Source of the DNA: Paracoccus sp. S3-43
GTDB lineage: Bacteria > Pseudomonadota > Alphaproteobacteria > Rhodobacterales > Rhodobacteraceae
Reading direction: 5' to 3'
DNA: 64,000 bases
NCBI RefSeq assembly: GCF_029027965.1
Contig: NZ_CP119082.1
Coordinates: 1,592,001-1,656,000, forward strand
Within the stretch, counting starts at the first letter, position 1, and every line of letters begins with the position of its first letter. The notes under the pieces were generated by a model, which saw nothing but the letters and a program-made list of their open reading frames with translations, ran no database searches and had not been told where the DNA came from. The position numbers were made by a program, and so were the translations under genes. This document shows positions 1 to 8,317 of this stretch, piece by piece.

Positions 1-234
1 GTGGCAAATCTCGACGCGGTCACCGGGGCGTGGGTCCGCCACCTCGACGACGCGCAGGTCGATCCGGGTGGTCTCGGACCAGAGCCTCGCATCGCCGAGG
101 TCGGTGACGGCATCGGCCCGCCGGGCGACGACGCGCACCAGCAGGGGCGCGCCGCCGTCGGCGATATAGACCGCATCCCGGCCGATGTTCGGGTCGGCGA
201 AGAACGTGTCGACAGCAGCGGCAAAGGCGGACAT
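1..234 (-). CDS. Head-tail attachment/joining protein, partial (C-terminus outside window)
   Basis: The first 78 codons of a gene that runs off the left edge. It begins MSAFAAAVDTFFADPNIGRD and its ATG overlaps the TGA of the capsid gene by one base (TGATG), so it is translationally coupled to it. In lambda-like head modules the small gene right after the major capsid gene encodes a head-tail connector or minor head protein (gpFII-like), and the predicted short beta-rich protein fits that. The assignment rests mainly on gene order; the sequence itself has no motif I can name. Confidence 0.55.
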   Translation of the reverse strand, partial: MSAFAAAVDTFFADPNIGRDAVYIADGGAPLLVRVVARRADAVTDLGDARLWSETTRIDLRVVEVADPRPGDRVEICH

Positions 235-1247
235 CACGTGCGCCGGGCCGAGCGCAGCACCTGCGGCCGGGTGCAGATCGGCAGTGGATTGCTCTCGATC
301 TCCAGCCGCACCCATTCGTCACGATCCCGATCGGGGATGGTGCGGGCGTAGAGCGGCAGACCCAGCGTGTTCACCGTCTCGAAGGTGTCCGCAGGGGCGT
401 GGTAGATCTCGAACAGCCCCTCGACGCCTTCGGGATAGAAGAATGCCTTGTCGGTCGGCACGCCGAAGCCCGCGCCACCGCGGTAGCGCCGGAAGGTGAT
501 GCCGCCGAAGCTGACCTCGTCGGCCACCCGGCCGCGCAGATCGGCTGCGGCAGCGGTGTTGAGATAGGTCTCGCGCACCTCCTTGTGGGCCACCAGATCG
601 GCGAAGAAGGCCGAGCCGCATTCCGCGCGCACCTGCACCGCACCTGCCGCAAGCCCGCCCATCGACGCCTCGACGTCCTCGATCAGCGCCTGGCAGCGCT
701 TCCGGAGCGCACCCGAGGTCGGGCTCGCATTGTCGAGGTCGAAGTCGATCTCGGGGCTGGGCGTGATGCCGAACTCGGTGAAGTAGCTGATCACCGTCGC
801 ACCGTCCTTCGGATCCCTCACGATGCCCTGAATGCCGTTCAGCAGGTGGTACTCGAAGGTGGCCTCGGCATCCTGGCGCAGGCGGCCGAGCTTGCGCGCG
901 ACCTCGCTCTGCACCTGCTGGGCCGCAGTTTCCGAGCCGAAGTCGCGGATGCCCTGGATCTCGGAGGCCCAGAGCACGTCCTGCTTCTTGAACTGGCGGC
1001 AGACGAAAGCGCGCATCTCGCGCCGCTCGGGTACCTGCTGTTCATACGCCGAGCCGCGTTCGGAGAACGGGATCAGCGAGAGGGTGCCGTCGCGGCTCTC
1101 GATCACGACGGTGCGGGACCGCACCCCACGCGGCGAGAACAGGCCAGCGCCCGACAGGATCGCGGGCCGGAAGGGGATGTTTTCCAGCGCGCGGGTGAGT
1201 TCGATGATGGTGAAGGCATCGCCTTCGAAGATGTCCATGGTGGCCAT
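234..1247 (-). CDS. Phage major capsid protein, lambda gpE family
   Basis: A 337-residue protein that should form the phage head shell with the HK97 fold. The length matches the gpE family (about 340 residues), and the N-terminal part, with its early acidic segment and the charged region around residues 75 to 130 leading into the HLLNGIQG stretch, is typical of that family. It lies directly after the decoration protein gene and before the head-tail connector, the order seen in lambda. The ATG at 1247 is used because the 45-base gap to the upstream gene contains a purine-rich ribosome site. Family membership is inferred from length, context and general resemblance. Confidence 0.85.
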   Translation of the reverse strand: MATMDIFEGDAFTIIELTRALENIPFRPAILSGAGLFSPRGVRSRTVVIESRDGTLSLIPFSERGSAYEQQVPERREMRAFVCRQFKKQDVLWASEIQGIRDFGSETAAQQVQSEVARKLGRLRQDAEATFEYHLLNGIQGIVRDPKDGATVISYFTEFGITPSPEIDFDLDNASPTSGALRKRCQALIEDVEASMGGLAAGAVQVRAECGSAFFADLVAHKEVRETYLNTAAAADLRGRVADEVSFGGITFRRYRGGAGFGVPTDKAFFYPEGVEGLFEIYHAPADTFETVNTLGLPLYARTIPDRDRDEWVRLEIESNPLPICTRPQVLRSARRT

Positions 1248-1292
1248 GGGAATGCCTCCGGTGCATGGATTTTGTGGGACCGCTGGCGGAGA

Positions 1293-1658
1293 TCAGCGGA
1301 CGAGGATGCCCGCGGCGAGGAGCGCCACATGGGCGGCCGCGATCTCGGCTGCGCTGAGGGTGCCCGCGAAGACGAGGTCATGGCGGTTGACGATCGCGGG
1401 GCCGCGGACCACGGCGACGGCAGGCGCATCGCCCGCGCTCGCATCCGCCTTGCCCCAGAGCACCGCGACGGCGGTCTCGGTGCCGTCGACGGCCGCGGGA
1501 TCGTGGGCGGCGTATTTGCCGGAGGCGGTGATCCTGCCCAGCACGGTGCCGGGATCGAGCGTGCCGGTTGCAATGGTGATGGTCTCGCGGGTGTAGTCGC
1601 GGAACGCCTCCCAGACGAGGAAGCCGCCCGCGTGCGGGGTTTCGGTGAGCGTGGTCAT
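1293..1658 (-). CDS. Head decoration protein, lambda gpD-like
   Basis: A 121-residue protein of the gpD (head decoration) type, which binds the outside of the expanded capsid at three-fold sites and stabilises it against the packaged DNA. It begins MTTLTETPHAGGFLVWEA and has the family pattern of a disordered N-terminal arm followed by a small beta domain containing a TLDPGTVLG segment (about residues 33 to 41). Lambda gpD is 110 residues. It sits between the prohead protease and the capsid gene, as in lambda. The stop is three bases from the start of the protease stop region, so expression is coupled. Confidence 0.8.
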   Translation of the reverse strand: MTTLTETPHAGGFLVWEAFRDYTRETITIATGTLDPGTVLGRITASGKYAAHDPAAVDGTETAVAVLWGKADASAGDAPAVAVVRGPAIVNRHDLVFAGTLSAAEIAAAHVALLAAGILVR

Positions 1659-1661
1659 GAG

Positions 1662-2708
1662 TCATCCTTTCAGCCTGAAGGTGCGGGCGACGATCTCGCT
1701 CCAGGGGCGGGTGCCCGATGGGCGGCCCGGTTGCGCGTGATGGCCGGCGATCTCGGGCTCAGCCTCGGCTTTCGCGGCCAGGAGCGCCGCGCGGACGTGG
1801 TCGAGGCCGGCGTCCTCATCGAGGAAGCGGCCGGCCATCCGCGGCTGTCCGGCAAGGCGGCAGAGGTCGACGACGGCGCGGGCGTGCGAGATGGCCTCGG
1901 CGCGGATCGCCGCGGGATCGGGCGGTGCGCCGCCGGGTGGTGGCGTCCCGACCGGCGGCTGCTCGGCGTCGGTGTCGCCGATCTCTTCTTCCCCGGCGCC
2001 AGAGGCCTCATCGCTCTCCGCGGCAGCGCCGGTGGTCTCGGCGGCATCGGTGCCGGTGCCGGCGCCGTCGTTGTCGTCACCATCGTTGTCGTCGCCGCTG
2101 TCGGTTGCAGCCGCGACCGCTTCGGCCAGCGCCGGCGGCGCGTTGCGGAAGCGCGCGACATCGAAGCGCGCAGCGATCCGCACCGGTTCGGCAAGCCGGT
2201 CGGCAAAGCCGAGCGCCAGCGCCTCGCGCGCATCCAGCCAGGTCTCGGCGGCCATCAGCGTCGCGATCTCGTCGATCGACTGGCCGGATTTGGCGGCATA
2301 GCCGGCAGCAAGGCTGCCACCCACCTTGTCCAGCGCCTCGGCCATGGCCCGCATGTCGGCGGCGGTGCCCATCACGAGCCCCGCGGGATCGTGGATCATC
2401 AGGAAGGCGTTTTCCGGCATGACGATCTCGTCGCCCGCCATGGCGACATAGGAGGCCGCCGAGGCGGCGACGCCGTCGATCCAGACGGTGACCGTGCCCG
2501 CATGCCGCTTCAGCGCGTTGTGGATCGCCACGGCGTCGAAGACCGAGCCGCCGGGGCTGTTGAGCCGCAGATCGATGGGCGTGCCCTCGGGCAGCGCGCC
2601 GAGTTCCGCAAGGAACCCCTTGGCCGAGACCCCGCAGGCCCCGATCTCGTCATAGATCGCCACTTCCGCGCCGGTGGCCCGGGCGCGGATCGCATACCAG
2701 CTTGCCAT
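1662..2708 (-). CDS. ClpP-fold prohead protease with acidic C-terminal scaffold-like region
   Basis: A 348-residue phage head maturation protease. The N-terminal 180 residues have the ClpP/crotonase serine protease fold: the triad appears as Ser83 in GVAASAASY, His106 in MIHDP and Asp170 in LGFAD. Residues about 195 to 260 are low-complexity and strongly acidic (runs of D, E, G and A) and the protein ends in a short basic segment, a layout consistent with a scaffold domain fused to the protease, as lambda gpC/Nu3 combine these two jobs. The reading frame is open further upstream, but MASWYAIRAR at 2708 aligns with the usual start and avoids overlap with the portal gene. Confidence 0.88.
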   Translation of the reverse strand: MASWYAIRARATGAEVAIYDEIGACGVSAKGFLAELGALPEGTPIDLRLNSPGGSVFDAVAIHNALKRHAGTVTVWIDGVAASAASYVAMAGDEIVMPENAFLMIHDPAGLVMGTAADMRAMAEALDKVGGSLAAGYAAKSGQSIDEIATLMAAETWLDAREALALGFADRLAEPVRIAARFDVARFRNAPPALAEAVAAATDSGDDNDGDDNDGAGTGTDAAETTGAAAESDEASGAGEEEIGDTDAEQPPVGTPPPGGAPPDPAAIRAEAISHARAVVDLCRLAGQPRMAGRFLDEDAGLDHVRAALLAAKAEAEPEIAGHHAQPGRPSGTRPWSEIVARTFRLKG

Positions 2709-2712
2709 GCTC

Positions 2713-4257
2713 TCACTCCTGTTCGGTGGCGGACTCGGTCGCAGCGGCGTCGCCGTGCTCATGCTCGCGGGCCCCATCACCGGGATCCGGCTGCGTCGCG
2801 GGCGTCGCCCGTGCCCCCTGCGTCTCGCCGGAGCCGGTGCGGTAGCTGAGACCGAGCGCCGCGGCGCGTGCCGCATCGGCCGCGTTCTCGCGGTCCACTT
2901 CCTCGATGTCGTAGCCGGTGGCCTCGACCACCTTGCGGCGCGAGGTGATGCCCGCCCCCATCGCCAGCACCTGTGCCTGGATGTCCTTCAGCGGATCGAC
3001 CCAGTCCCAGCGCGGCGGGATCCACTGCACCGGCCGCGCCGCCGCGGGATCGTCGAGACCGAGCGCGCCGGAGAGCGCGGCCGCCTCCAGCCATCGCCGC
3101 CAGACCGCCCGGCAGAGCTGGTGCACGATCACGCCATGCTGCAGCTGGCCGATGCGGCGCCGGAACTCGACCAGCTCCGCCCTGAGGCTCGAATAGTTCG
3201 CCTGCCGGACATCCCCGGTGACCAGGTGATACGGCAGCCCCAGCGAGGCGGAGACCGCGAGCAGCGTCCGGTACTGGAACGCCTCGTAGCCGCCGCCCAC
3301 GTCGGCGGGCGCGGAGAACTTCACGTCCTCGCCTGGCAGCAGCACCTGCATCGTCCCGGGCTCGAGGCTGGCGATGGCCGCGCCATTGAGGTCCGCTTCG
3401 ACCTCGCCCAGCATCGGCTCTTCCGGGGCGGTCTTGGTGATGAAGCCCGCGAACATCGCCGCGGTCTTCTTCCGGTCCAGCTCGGCGTCGTCATACTGGT
3501 CGAGCAGGAACAGCCGCACCATCGCCGGTGCGACATGCGGCAGCCCCCGGATCTGGCCGGCGTCGATGGGCCGATAGATGTGCAGCACATCCGCGGCGGG
3601 TACGCGCACCGTCTCCGGGATCACGTCGCCGATGACCCGGCCGCCCTGATCGGTGCTGTCGCCCGGGTGACGGCGGCGGAAGTGATAGGCCACGCGGCGG
3701 CCGATGCTGTCGAACTCGATCCCGCAGCGGATACGGCTGCCCGATGGCAGCACCTCCGTCTTCTCGAAGGGCAGCATCTCCGACTGCAGCAGCTGCAGTT
3801 GCAGCGGGACCATGAGCCCGTCCTCGGCCCGGCGCGGGCGCAGGCGGACGAAGCATTCGCCCGCCACGAACATCTCGCGCGCCACCATGGCCTGCAGGCC
3901 GTAGAAGTCGGTCAGCCCGTCGGCATCGGCCTCGTCGGTCCAGGCGAGCCAGAGCCGCTGAACGTAGTCGCGAACCGCCGCATCCTCGATCAGCGAGGAT
4001 GGCTTGATGCCGTCTCCGACGAGGTTTGACGCAAACGCCTCGCAGGCATTCGCCGCGTAACCGTTGGTGACCACCAGTTCGCGCGAACGCGCCAGCAGCC
4101 GCGGGCCGCCGGAGGCGACCAGCGCGTTGATGTTCTCGAGCGGCGGGTTCCAGCCGCGCAGGCGGCGCTTCGCCATGGCGCCCTCGAGGCGGGCGCGCAC
4201 CGCCGCTGGTCCAGCGCTGCCCGGCGATGGGCGGCGAAAGCGGTCGAAGAGGCCCAT
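2713..4257 (-). CDS. Phage portal protein, lambda gpB family
   Basis: A 514-residue portal protein (lambda gpB is 533), forming the dodecameric ring through which DNA enters and leaves the head. The start MGLFDRFRRPSPGS, the following segment with RGWNPP and NINALVASGG, and the basic C-terminal third are characteristic of the lambda-type portals of alphaproteobacterial prophages. The last 40 residues are rich in charged residues and low complexity. It is flanked by the gpW-like joiner upstream (4-base gap) and the ClpP-fold protease downstream (4-base gap), which matches the lambda order and supports the call. Confidence 0.9.
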   Translation of the reverse strand: MGLFDRFRRPSPGSAGPAAVRARLEGAMAKRRLRGWNPPLENINALVASGGPRLLARSRELVVTNGYAANACEAFASNLVGDGIKPSSLIEDAAVRDYVQRLWLAWTDEADADGLTDFYGLQAMVAREMFVAGECFVRLRPRRAEDGLMVPLQLQLLQSEMLPFEKTEVLPSGSRIRCGIEFDSIGRRVAYHFRRRHPGDSTDQGGRVIGDVIPETVRVPAADVLHIYRPIDAGQIRGLPHVAPAMVRLFLLDQYDDAELDRKKTAAMFAGFITKTAPEEPMLGEVEADLNGAAIASLEPGTMQVLLPGEDVKFSAPADVGGGYEAFQYRTLLAVSASLGLPYHLVTGDVRQANYSSLRAELVEFRRRIGQLQHGVIVHQLCRAVWRRWLEAAALSGALGLDDPAAARPVQWIPPRWDWVDPLKDIQAQVLAMGAGITSRRKVVEATGYDIEEVDRENAADAARAAALGLSYRTGSGETQGARATPATQPDPGDGAREHEHGDAAATESATEQE

Positions 4258-4261
4258 GGAG

Positions 4262-4477
4262 TCAGAGCCCCTTCACCGTCGTCACGCGCACCTGCCGCAC
4301 GATGCGGCGCCCCTCGGCCGCCGCGATCTCGCGGTCCAGCGCCTCGATGGCCCGGTCGATCTCGGCGACGCTGCGATAGTCCACCGTCTTGCCGTCGTAG
4401 CTGACCCGCGCCACGCCCGAGGCGCGCTGCACGGCCAGTGCCTCGCGGCGGGCACGGAGTTCTGCGGCCGTGGCCAT
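4262..4477 (-). CDS. gpW-like head-tail joining protein
   Basis: A 71-residue protein located between the large terminase and portal genes, exactly where lambda gpW (68 residues) lies. gpW closes the portal after DNA packaging and makes the platform for the tail connector. The sequence has two predicted helices (residues about 4 to 18 and 38 to 55) around a short beta hairpin containing VARVSYDGKTVDY, the gpW-type arrangement, and ends with a basic tail. The gap to the terminase stop is only 3 bases. The call is based on size, position and secondary structure pattern. Confidence 0.75.
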   Translation of the reverse strand: MATAAELRARREALAVQRASGVARVSYDGKTVDYRSVAEIDRAIEALDREIAAAEGRRIVRQVRVTTVKGL

Positions 4478-4480
4478 GGA

Positions 4481-6481
4481 TCACCTCATGTAACTGGAGT
4501 GCACGGTCCGGCGTTGCGGGCTTCGTCGAGGCGCGGCCGGCCTCGCCAGCGGGCTGTCCGCAATTGTCGCATCCGCGGCCGACACGCCCAGCTGCGCTTC
4601 CAGATCGGCCCAGCGTGCCTCCGGCCAGCGATCCGCCCCGAGGATCCATGCGGCGGCACGGGCGTAGACGCGGGTGTCGAGCGCCTCGTTGCGCTCGCGC
4701 AGCTTCTGCCATTCGAGCCTGGAGAAGCCGCGCCTCGTGCGGACCGTCACCAGCTGCTCGGCGGTCAGCTGCTTCAGCCATTCGCTGGCCGCCCAGTCCG
4801 GCAGGTGGATCGTGCCGGCCGGAAAGACCGCGCCCTCGGCCCGTTCCTCTGCCGCTGGCCGCTCCTGCCGAAGGAAGCGGTAGGTCTCGGCCTTGAAGGT
4901 CGAGGTGGCGACGGTCCAGAGCCGCGCCCCGCGCCGGAGCCGCTTGCCGGCAACGGTCGCATCGACATAGGTCGGCCCCGTTACCGGGCTCGTCCGGGTG
5001 AAGCCCTCGACGCCTTTCACGGGCGCCACCTGCGCGAAGCCCACCTGCCGCGACCATGCATAGACGGCGCTGGTCTCGAACCCGGAGTCGATCGCGAGCC
5101 GCGCCAGCGTCATCGGCTGGCCGGAGGCGTGTTCCCATGTGCGCCCGAGCAACTCGGTCAGCTGCTGCCAGCAGCCCGGATCGCCGGGGCCACCCTCGAG
5201 CACGAGGTGGTCGACGAGCCAGCTTTCGAGACCGCGGCCCCAAGCCCAGACATCGACCTCGATCCGGTCCTTCTGCACGTCGGCGCCCGCGGTCAGGAAC
5301 AACCCGCGTTCGGGCACGGTGCCCGCGGGCCATGGCTCGCGCCGGTCCGCCAGCCGCTGCCAGTCGGGCGCCTCGCCGGTCTCCATCCAGGTCTCGCCGA
5401 GAATGGTGTTCCGGAACGCCCGCATCGCCTCGTCGCTGCCCCGTGCCGCCTCATGCGCCCGCGCGACCCGCTGCCAGCTGAGCCAGCCCACCGGCGAATA
5501 GAGCGCCGAGAGGTGGTAGCCGACCGTGGCCGGATCGCTTGGTCTCGCCGTCGCGCGCCACTCGCCGCACTCGAGCATCGCCGTCTTGTGGTGCTCCGCG
5601 ATTGCCGCGTCGCAGCCCTCGCAGTGATACTCCGCCGTCTCCGGGCGGCCCTTCTGCCAGCGCAACCGGTCGAACTTCAGCCACTGCATCGCACCGCAAT
5701 GCGGGCACGGCACGAAGAACCGCCGTTGGTCGCTGGCCTCATACTCGCGCTCGATCCGGCTCAGCCCCCGGATCGTTGGCGTCGAGACCAGCAGCACCTT
5801 GCGCCGGTGGGCGAAGGTCAGCGACCGCGCTTCTGCCAGCGTGACCGGATCGCCTTCCTCGTCGGCCGAAGCCGGATAGGCGTCGACCTCATCGAGGAAG
5901 ATGTAGCGCGCCGGGGTCGAGCGGAGCCCGACCGCCGAGTTCGCCCCGGTCATGATCAGGATGCCGCCCGCGAACTCCTTCGACAGCATGGTGTTGCCCG
6001 CGTCGCGGGACCGGGCGGGCTTCACCCGCTCCCGCAGCTCGGGGCTCTCGTCGATCAGCGGATCGATCCGCTGCCGCGAATTGCGCTTGGCCAGTTCCAC
6101 GGTCGGCTGGACCGCCAGCATCGGCCCCGGCGCCTGATGGATCGCGAAGCCGATCCAGTTGTTGCCCGCCTCGGTCGCGCCGACCTGCGCGGCCTTCATG
6201 AACACGATCCGCTGCGTGGGATCGCCAGGGCTCAGCCGGTCCATGATCTCGCGCATGTAGGGCGTGCGTACCGTGCGATACCGCCCTGGCTCGGCCGAGG
6301 CGCGGCCCGACAGCATCCGGTGCCGGTCCGCCCATTCCGAAACGGTCAGGTCGGGGTCGGGCCGCAGCCCGTTGCCCCAGGCGCGCAGGATCTCGCCCGC
6401 GCCGTCGAAGTCCGTCAGTGCGTCATCGTCACCGGAAATCGGGCCGGACCTCGGCGAGTTCGTCGAGGTGGGCGCGTACAT
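4481..6481 (-). CDS. Terminase large subunit, GpA family
   Basis: A 666-residue packaging motor and nuclease of the lambda gpA/GpA type (lambda gpA is 641). It cuts concatemeric DNA and pumps it into the prohead using ATP. Visible motifs are the Walker A-like loop FMKAAQVGATEAGNN (about 94 to 108), the Walker B FLDEVD (195 to 200) followed by AYPASADEEG, a CPHCGAM zinc-type pair in the middle, and a nuclease-domain start with TAGADVQKDR. The first ATG at 6481 gives a 53-base overlap with the small subunit gene; no closer in-frame ATG exists, so I keep it. Confidence 0.93.
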   Translation of the reverse strand: MYAPTSTNSPRSGPISGDDDALTDFDGAGEILRAWGNGLRPDPDLTVSEWADRHRMLSGRASAEPGRYRTVRTPYMREIMDRLSPGDPTQRIVFMKAAQVGATEAGNNWIGFAIHQAPGPMLAVQPTVELAKRNSRQRIDPLIDESPELRERVKPARSRDAGNTMLSKEFAGGILIMTGANSAVGLRSTPARYIFLDEVDAYPASADEEGDPVTLAEARSLTFAHRRKVLLVSTPTIRGLSRIEREYEASDQRRFFVPCPHCGAMQWLKFDRLRWQKGRPETAEYHCEGCDAAIAEHHKTAMLECGEWRATARPSDPATVGYHLSALYSPVGWLSWQRVARAHEAARGSDEAMRAFRNTILGETWMETGEAPDWQRLADRREPWPAGTVPERGLFLTAGADVQKDRIEVDVWAWGRGLESWLVDHLVLEGGPGDPGCWQQLTELLGRTWEHASGQPMTLARLAIDSGFETSAVYAWSRQVGFAQVAPVKGVEGFTRTSPVTGPTYVDATVAGKRLRRGARLWTVATSTFKAETYRFLRQERPAAEERAEGAVFPAGTIHLPDWAASEWLKQLTAEQLVTVRTRRGFSRLEWQKLRERNEALDTRVYARAAAWILGADRWPEARWADLEAQLGVSAADATIADSPLARPAAPRRSPQRRTVHSSYMR

Positions 6482-7025
6482 GTCTCTCCAGGACCTTCTG
6501 CATCGCGGCGGGCTCCACGGTGATCTGCTGGCCCGTCGCGTCGCTGCACGAGGCAGAGAGCTCGGCCGCCATCAGCGCCGCGGCGCGCGCGGGCCAGTTG
6601 ACCCAGGCGTCCCGTTCCTCCCGCGCCAGGCGGAAGACCAGCGCCAGCGCGCGGGCGCGCTCGATCAGCTCCCCCTTCAGCTTCTGCAGCCGGATGCGCC
6701 GCTCCTGCGCCTTCAGCACCTCGTTCGCCGTCTTGGCCTGCAGGAAGGTCGTGCCGCCCCCGACGGCCGGGACCGCCAGTCCCTGTTCGCGCAGCGTGTC
6801 GCCGACAGCGGCAACCGCCGCCTCGGGGACGGGCTTCAGCCTCGGCGCGGGCGGTTTCCTCGTCTTCGACGGGTCCGTCGTTTCCGCCCGCCGGGCGTCG
6901 CTGGCGGCCGCGTTGATGCTGCCGTCGGGATAGAGGACCAGCCGCTCGGCCGTCTTCGCCTTCTGGATCGCGCCCCGCGACAGCCCGACATGCGCGGCGT
7001 ACTGGCGCTCGCTCATGCCCTGCAT
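6429..7025 (-). CDS. Terminase small subunit, Nu1-like
   Basis: A 198-residue DNA-recognition subunit of the terminase. The N-terminus reads MQGMSERQYAAHVGLSRG, a winged-helix/HTH start typical of Nu1-type small terminases, and the C-terminal half (about 110 to 198) is a long helical region that would contact the large subunit. It overlaps the large subunit gene by 53 bases on the same strand. It is the first gene of the leftward late operon: the next gene to its right runs the opposite way, so the 110-base gap 7026 to 7136 should contain the late promoter, though I see no clear consensus there. Confidence 0.8.
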   Translation of the reverse strand: MQGMSERQYAAHVGLSRGAIQKAKTAERLVLYPDGSINAAASDARRAETTDPSKTRKPPAPRLKPVPEAAVAAVGDTLREQGLAVPAVGGGTTFLQAKTANEVLKAQERRIRLQKLKGELIERARALALVFRLAREERDAWVNWPARAAALMAAELSASCSDATGQQITVEPAAMQKVLERHVRAHLDELAEVRPDFR

Positions 7026-7136
7026 CGACAGCTCCGATTATCATTCACAAACAGGTGGTTATCGAGTTGATAAGCCTCGGCGGCGGAGCGAACGTCCATC
7101 CTGAAAGGACGATGAAACTCACCCGGAGCCACCACA

Positions 7137-7361
7137 ATGACCCGCCGCGCGACCGACAACACGAAAGCCCTCGACGCCTTCCTCGCCGCGAAGACCGAGA
7201 TCGACGCGATGCTGGAACGCCTGGCCGTCCTCAGCGCGGACCATTTCGAGACCAGCCCGGACGAGATCAACTGGGGCGATGTCGGCACCGTGAACCACTA
7301 CCGCGCCAAGCTACGCGAGATCACCGACATGGCCTTCAGGGAAGGCGAACACGCCGAATGA
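7137..7361 (+). CDS. Small conserved prophage protein, unknown function
   Basis: A 74-residue acidic protein, largely helical at the N-terminus (residues 8 to 33), containing the segment NWGDVGTVNHYRAKLREI. I know of no function. It runs opposite to the late operon and is the first of two rightward genes. A GAAAGGA ribosome site lies about 25 bases upstream and GGAGCC closer to the ATG. Similar short proteins sit beside the DUF3489 gene in other Rhodobacteraceae prophages, so the pair is probably co-transcribed; that is recollection rather than a search result. Confidence 0.65.
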   Translation: MTRRATDNTKALDAFLAAKTEIDAMLERLAVLSADHFETSPDEINWGDVGTVNHYRAKLREITDMAFREGEHAE

Positions 7362-7453
7362 CATGACCAACTCCCGGTCCCGCCCGCCAACTGGCGGGCT
7401 CGACCTCGTAGAAGGGCCCGCATTCCGCGCGCCCCGATGCGACGGAGACGACG

Positions 7454-8038
7454 ATGACCAAACTTTCCGATACCCAGCTCGTGATCCTCAGCGCCGCCGC
7501 GGAGCGCGAGGACCGCAACGTCCTGCCGCTCCCCGGCTCGCTCCGCGGTGGCGCCGCAACCAAGGTGGTGGGCGCGCTGCTCTCGCGCGGGCTGATCGCC
7601 GAGACGACGACCGACAGCCAGAGCAAGGCCGACGCCGCGCTCAATCGGATCTGGCGCAACGACGAGGACGGCCGTGCCATCCTCCTGCACATCAACGACG
7701 CAGGGCTCGCCGCCATCGGCGTCGAGCCGGAGGGCGGCGACAGCGCGCCCGCGGGCGCCGACGCGGCGCCGAGCGCCGTAGCCGCGCAGGACGCTCCCGG
7801 CGAGGCCGACGCCGGGCCCGAGGCGCGCAAACCGCGCACGGGCACGAAGCAGGCCAAGCTGATCGAGATGCTCCGCGCCGAGGGCGGCGCCACCATCGAC
7901 GAGATCGTCACCGCCTTGGACTGGCGGCCGCACACGGTGAGGGGTGCGCTTGCCGGCGCGCTCAAGCAAAAGCTCGGCCTGACCATCACCTCCGAGAAGG
8001 TTGACGGAAGGGGCCGCGTCTACACCATCCGCGACTGA
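7454..8038 (+). CDS. DUF3489 domain protein (winged-helix-like)
   Basis: A 194-residue protein with two small folded parts. The N-terminal segment (1 to 90) begins MTKLSDTQLVILSAAAERED and resembles a winged helix; the C-terminal segment (about 130 to 194) has the DUF3489 signature, a helix-turn-helix pattern with KLIEMLRAEGGATIDEIV and a WRPHTVRGALAG recognition stretch. An Ala/Pro/Glu-rich linker joins them. The role is unknown; a DNA-binding accessory regulator is a reasonable guess. A good ribosome site (GGAGACGACG) precedes the ATG. Confidence 0.8.
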   Translation: MTKLSDTQLVILSAAAEREDRNVLPLPGSLRGGAATKVVGALLSRGLIAETTTDSQSKADAALNRIWRNDEDGRAILLHINDAGLAAIGVEPEGGDSAPAGADAAPSAVAAQDAPGEADAGPEARKPRTGTKQAKLIEMLRAEGGATIDEIVTALDWRPHTVRGALAGALKQKLGLTITSEKVDGRGRVYTIRD

Positions 8039-8062
8039 CGCTCCGCACCGAAACGGACTGAA

Positions 8063-8088
8063 GGCCGCCGTCCACCCTCGGGCGGCGG
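8063..8088. terminator. GC-rich hairpin between convergent genes
   Basis: CCGCCG at 8065 to 8070 can pair with CGGCGG at 8083 to 8088 around a 12-base loop, in the 54-base gap between the stop of the DUF3489 gene and the stop of the leftward small membrane protein gene. It has no long T run, so it is a weak candidate. Confidence 0.4.
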
Positions 8089-8092
8089 TGTC

Positions 8093-8317
8093 TCATTCTG
8101 CACTCCGGATCCGGATCGCCTCGAACAGTCGCCGCAGCAGGTAGCCGCGCGCCAGCGAGACACCGACGAAGGCGAGGCCGATGGTCAGATGCTCCGCGAG
8201 CCCGGTCTCGATGCCGAACCACGGGAACACGATGATCTGCGTGGCGATGGCCAGCACATAGCCGACCACGACATTCGTCACGGCCTCGACCATAGACATG
8301 ATCCGGCTCTGCTTCAT
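8093..8317 (-). CDS. Small two-helix membrane protein (DUF7220-like)
   Basis: A 74-residue protein with two predicted membrane helices (about residues 11 to 33 and 42 to 60) separated by a short loop containing PWFGIETG. It begins MKQSRIMSMVEAVTNVVVGY. Proteins of this type are common in alphaproteobacterial prophages next to DNA methyltransferase genes; the function is unknown. The ATG overlaps the stop of the cytosine methyltransferase gene by four bases (ATGA), so it is coupled to the methyltransferase pair. Confidence 0.7.
   Translation of the reverse strand: MKQSRIMSMVEAVTNVVVGYVLAIATQIIVFPWFGIETGLAEHLTIGLAFVGVSLARGYLLRRLFEAIRIRSAE

Noticed and set aside
399..2849. 816-codon plus-strand open frame
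   Set aside because: It is the antisense shadow of the capsid, decoration and protease genes; its product is low-complexity Arg/Gly/Ala with no family features. Many similar long shadows occur because of high GC.
4064..6523. 819-codon plus-strand open frame
   Set aside because: Antisense to the large terminase gene, which has intact ATPase motifs.
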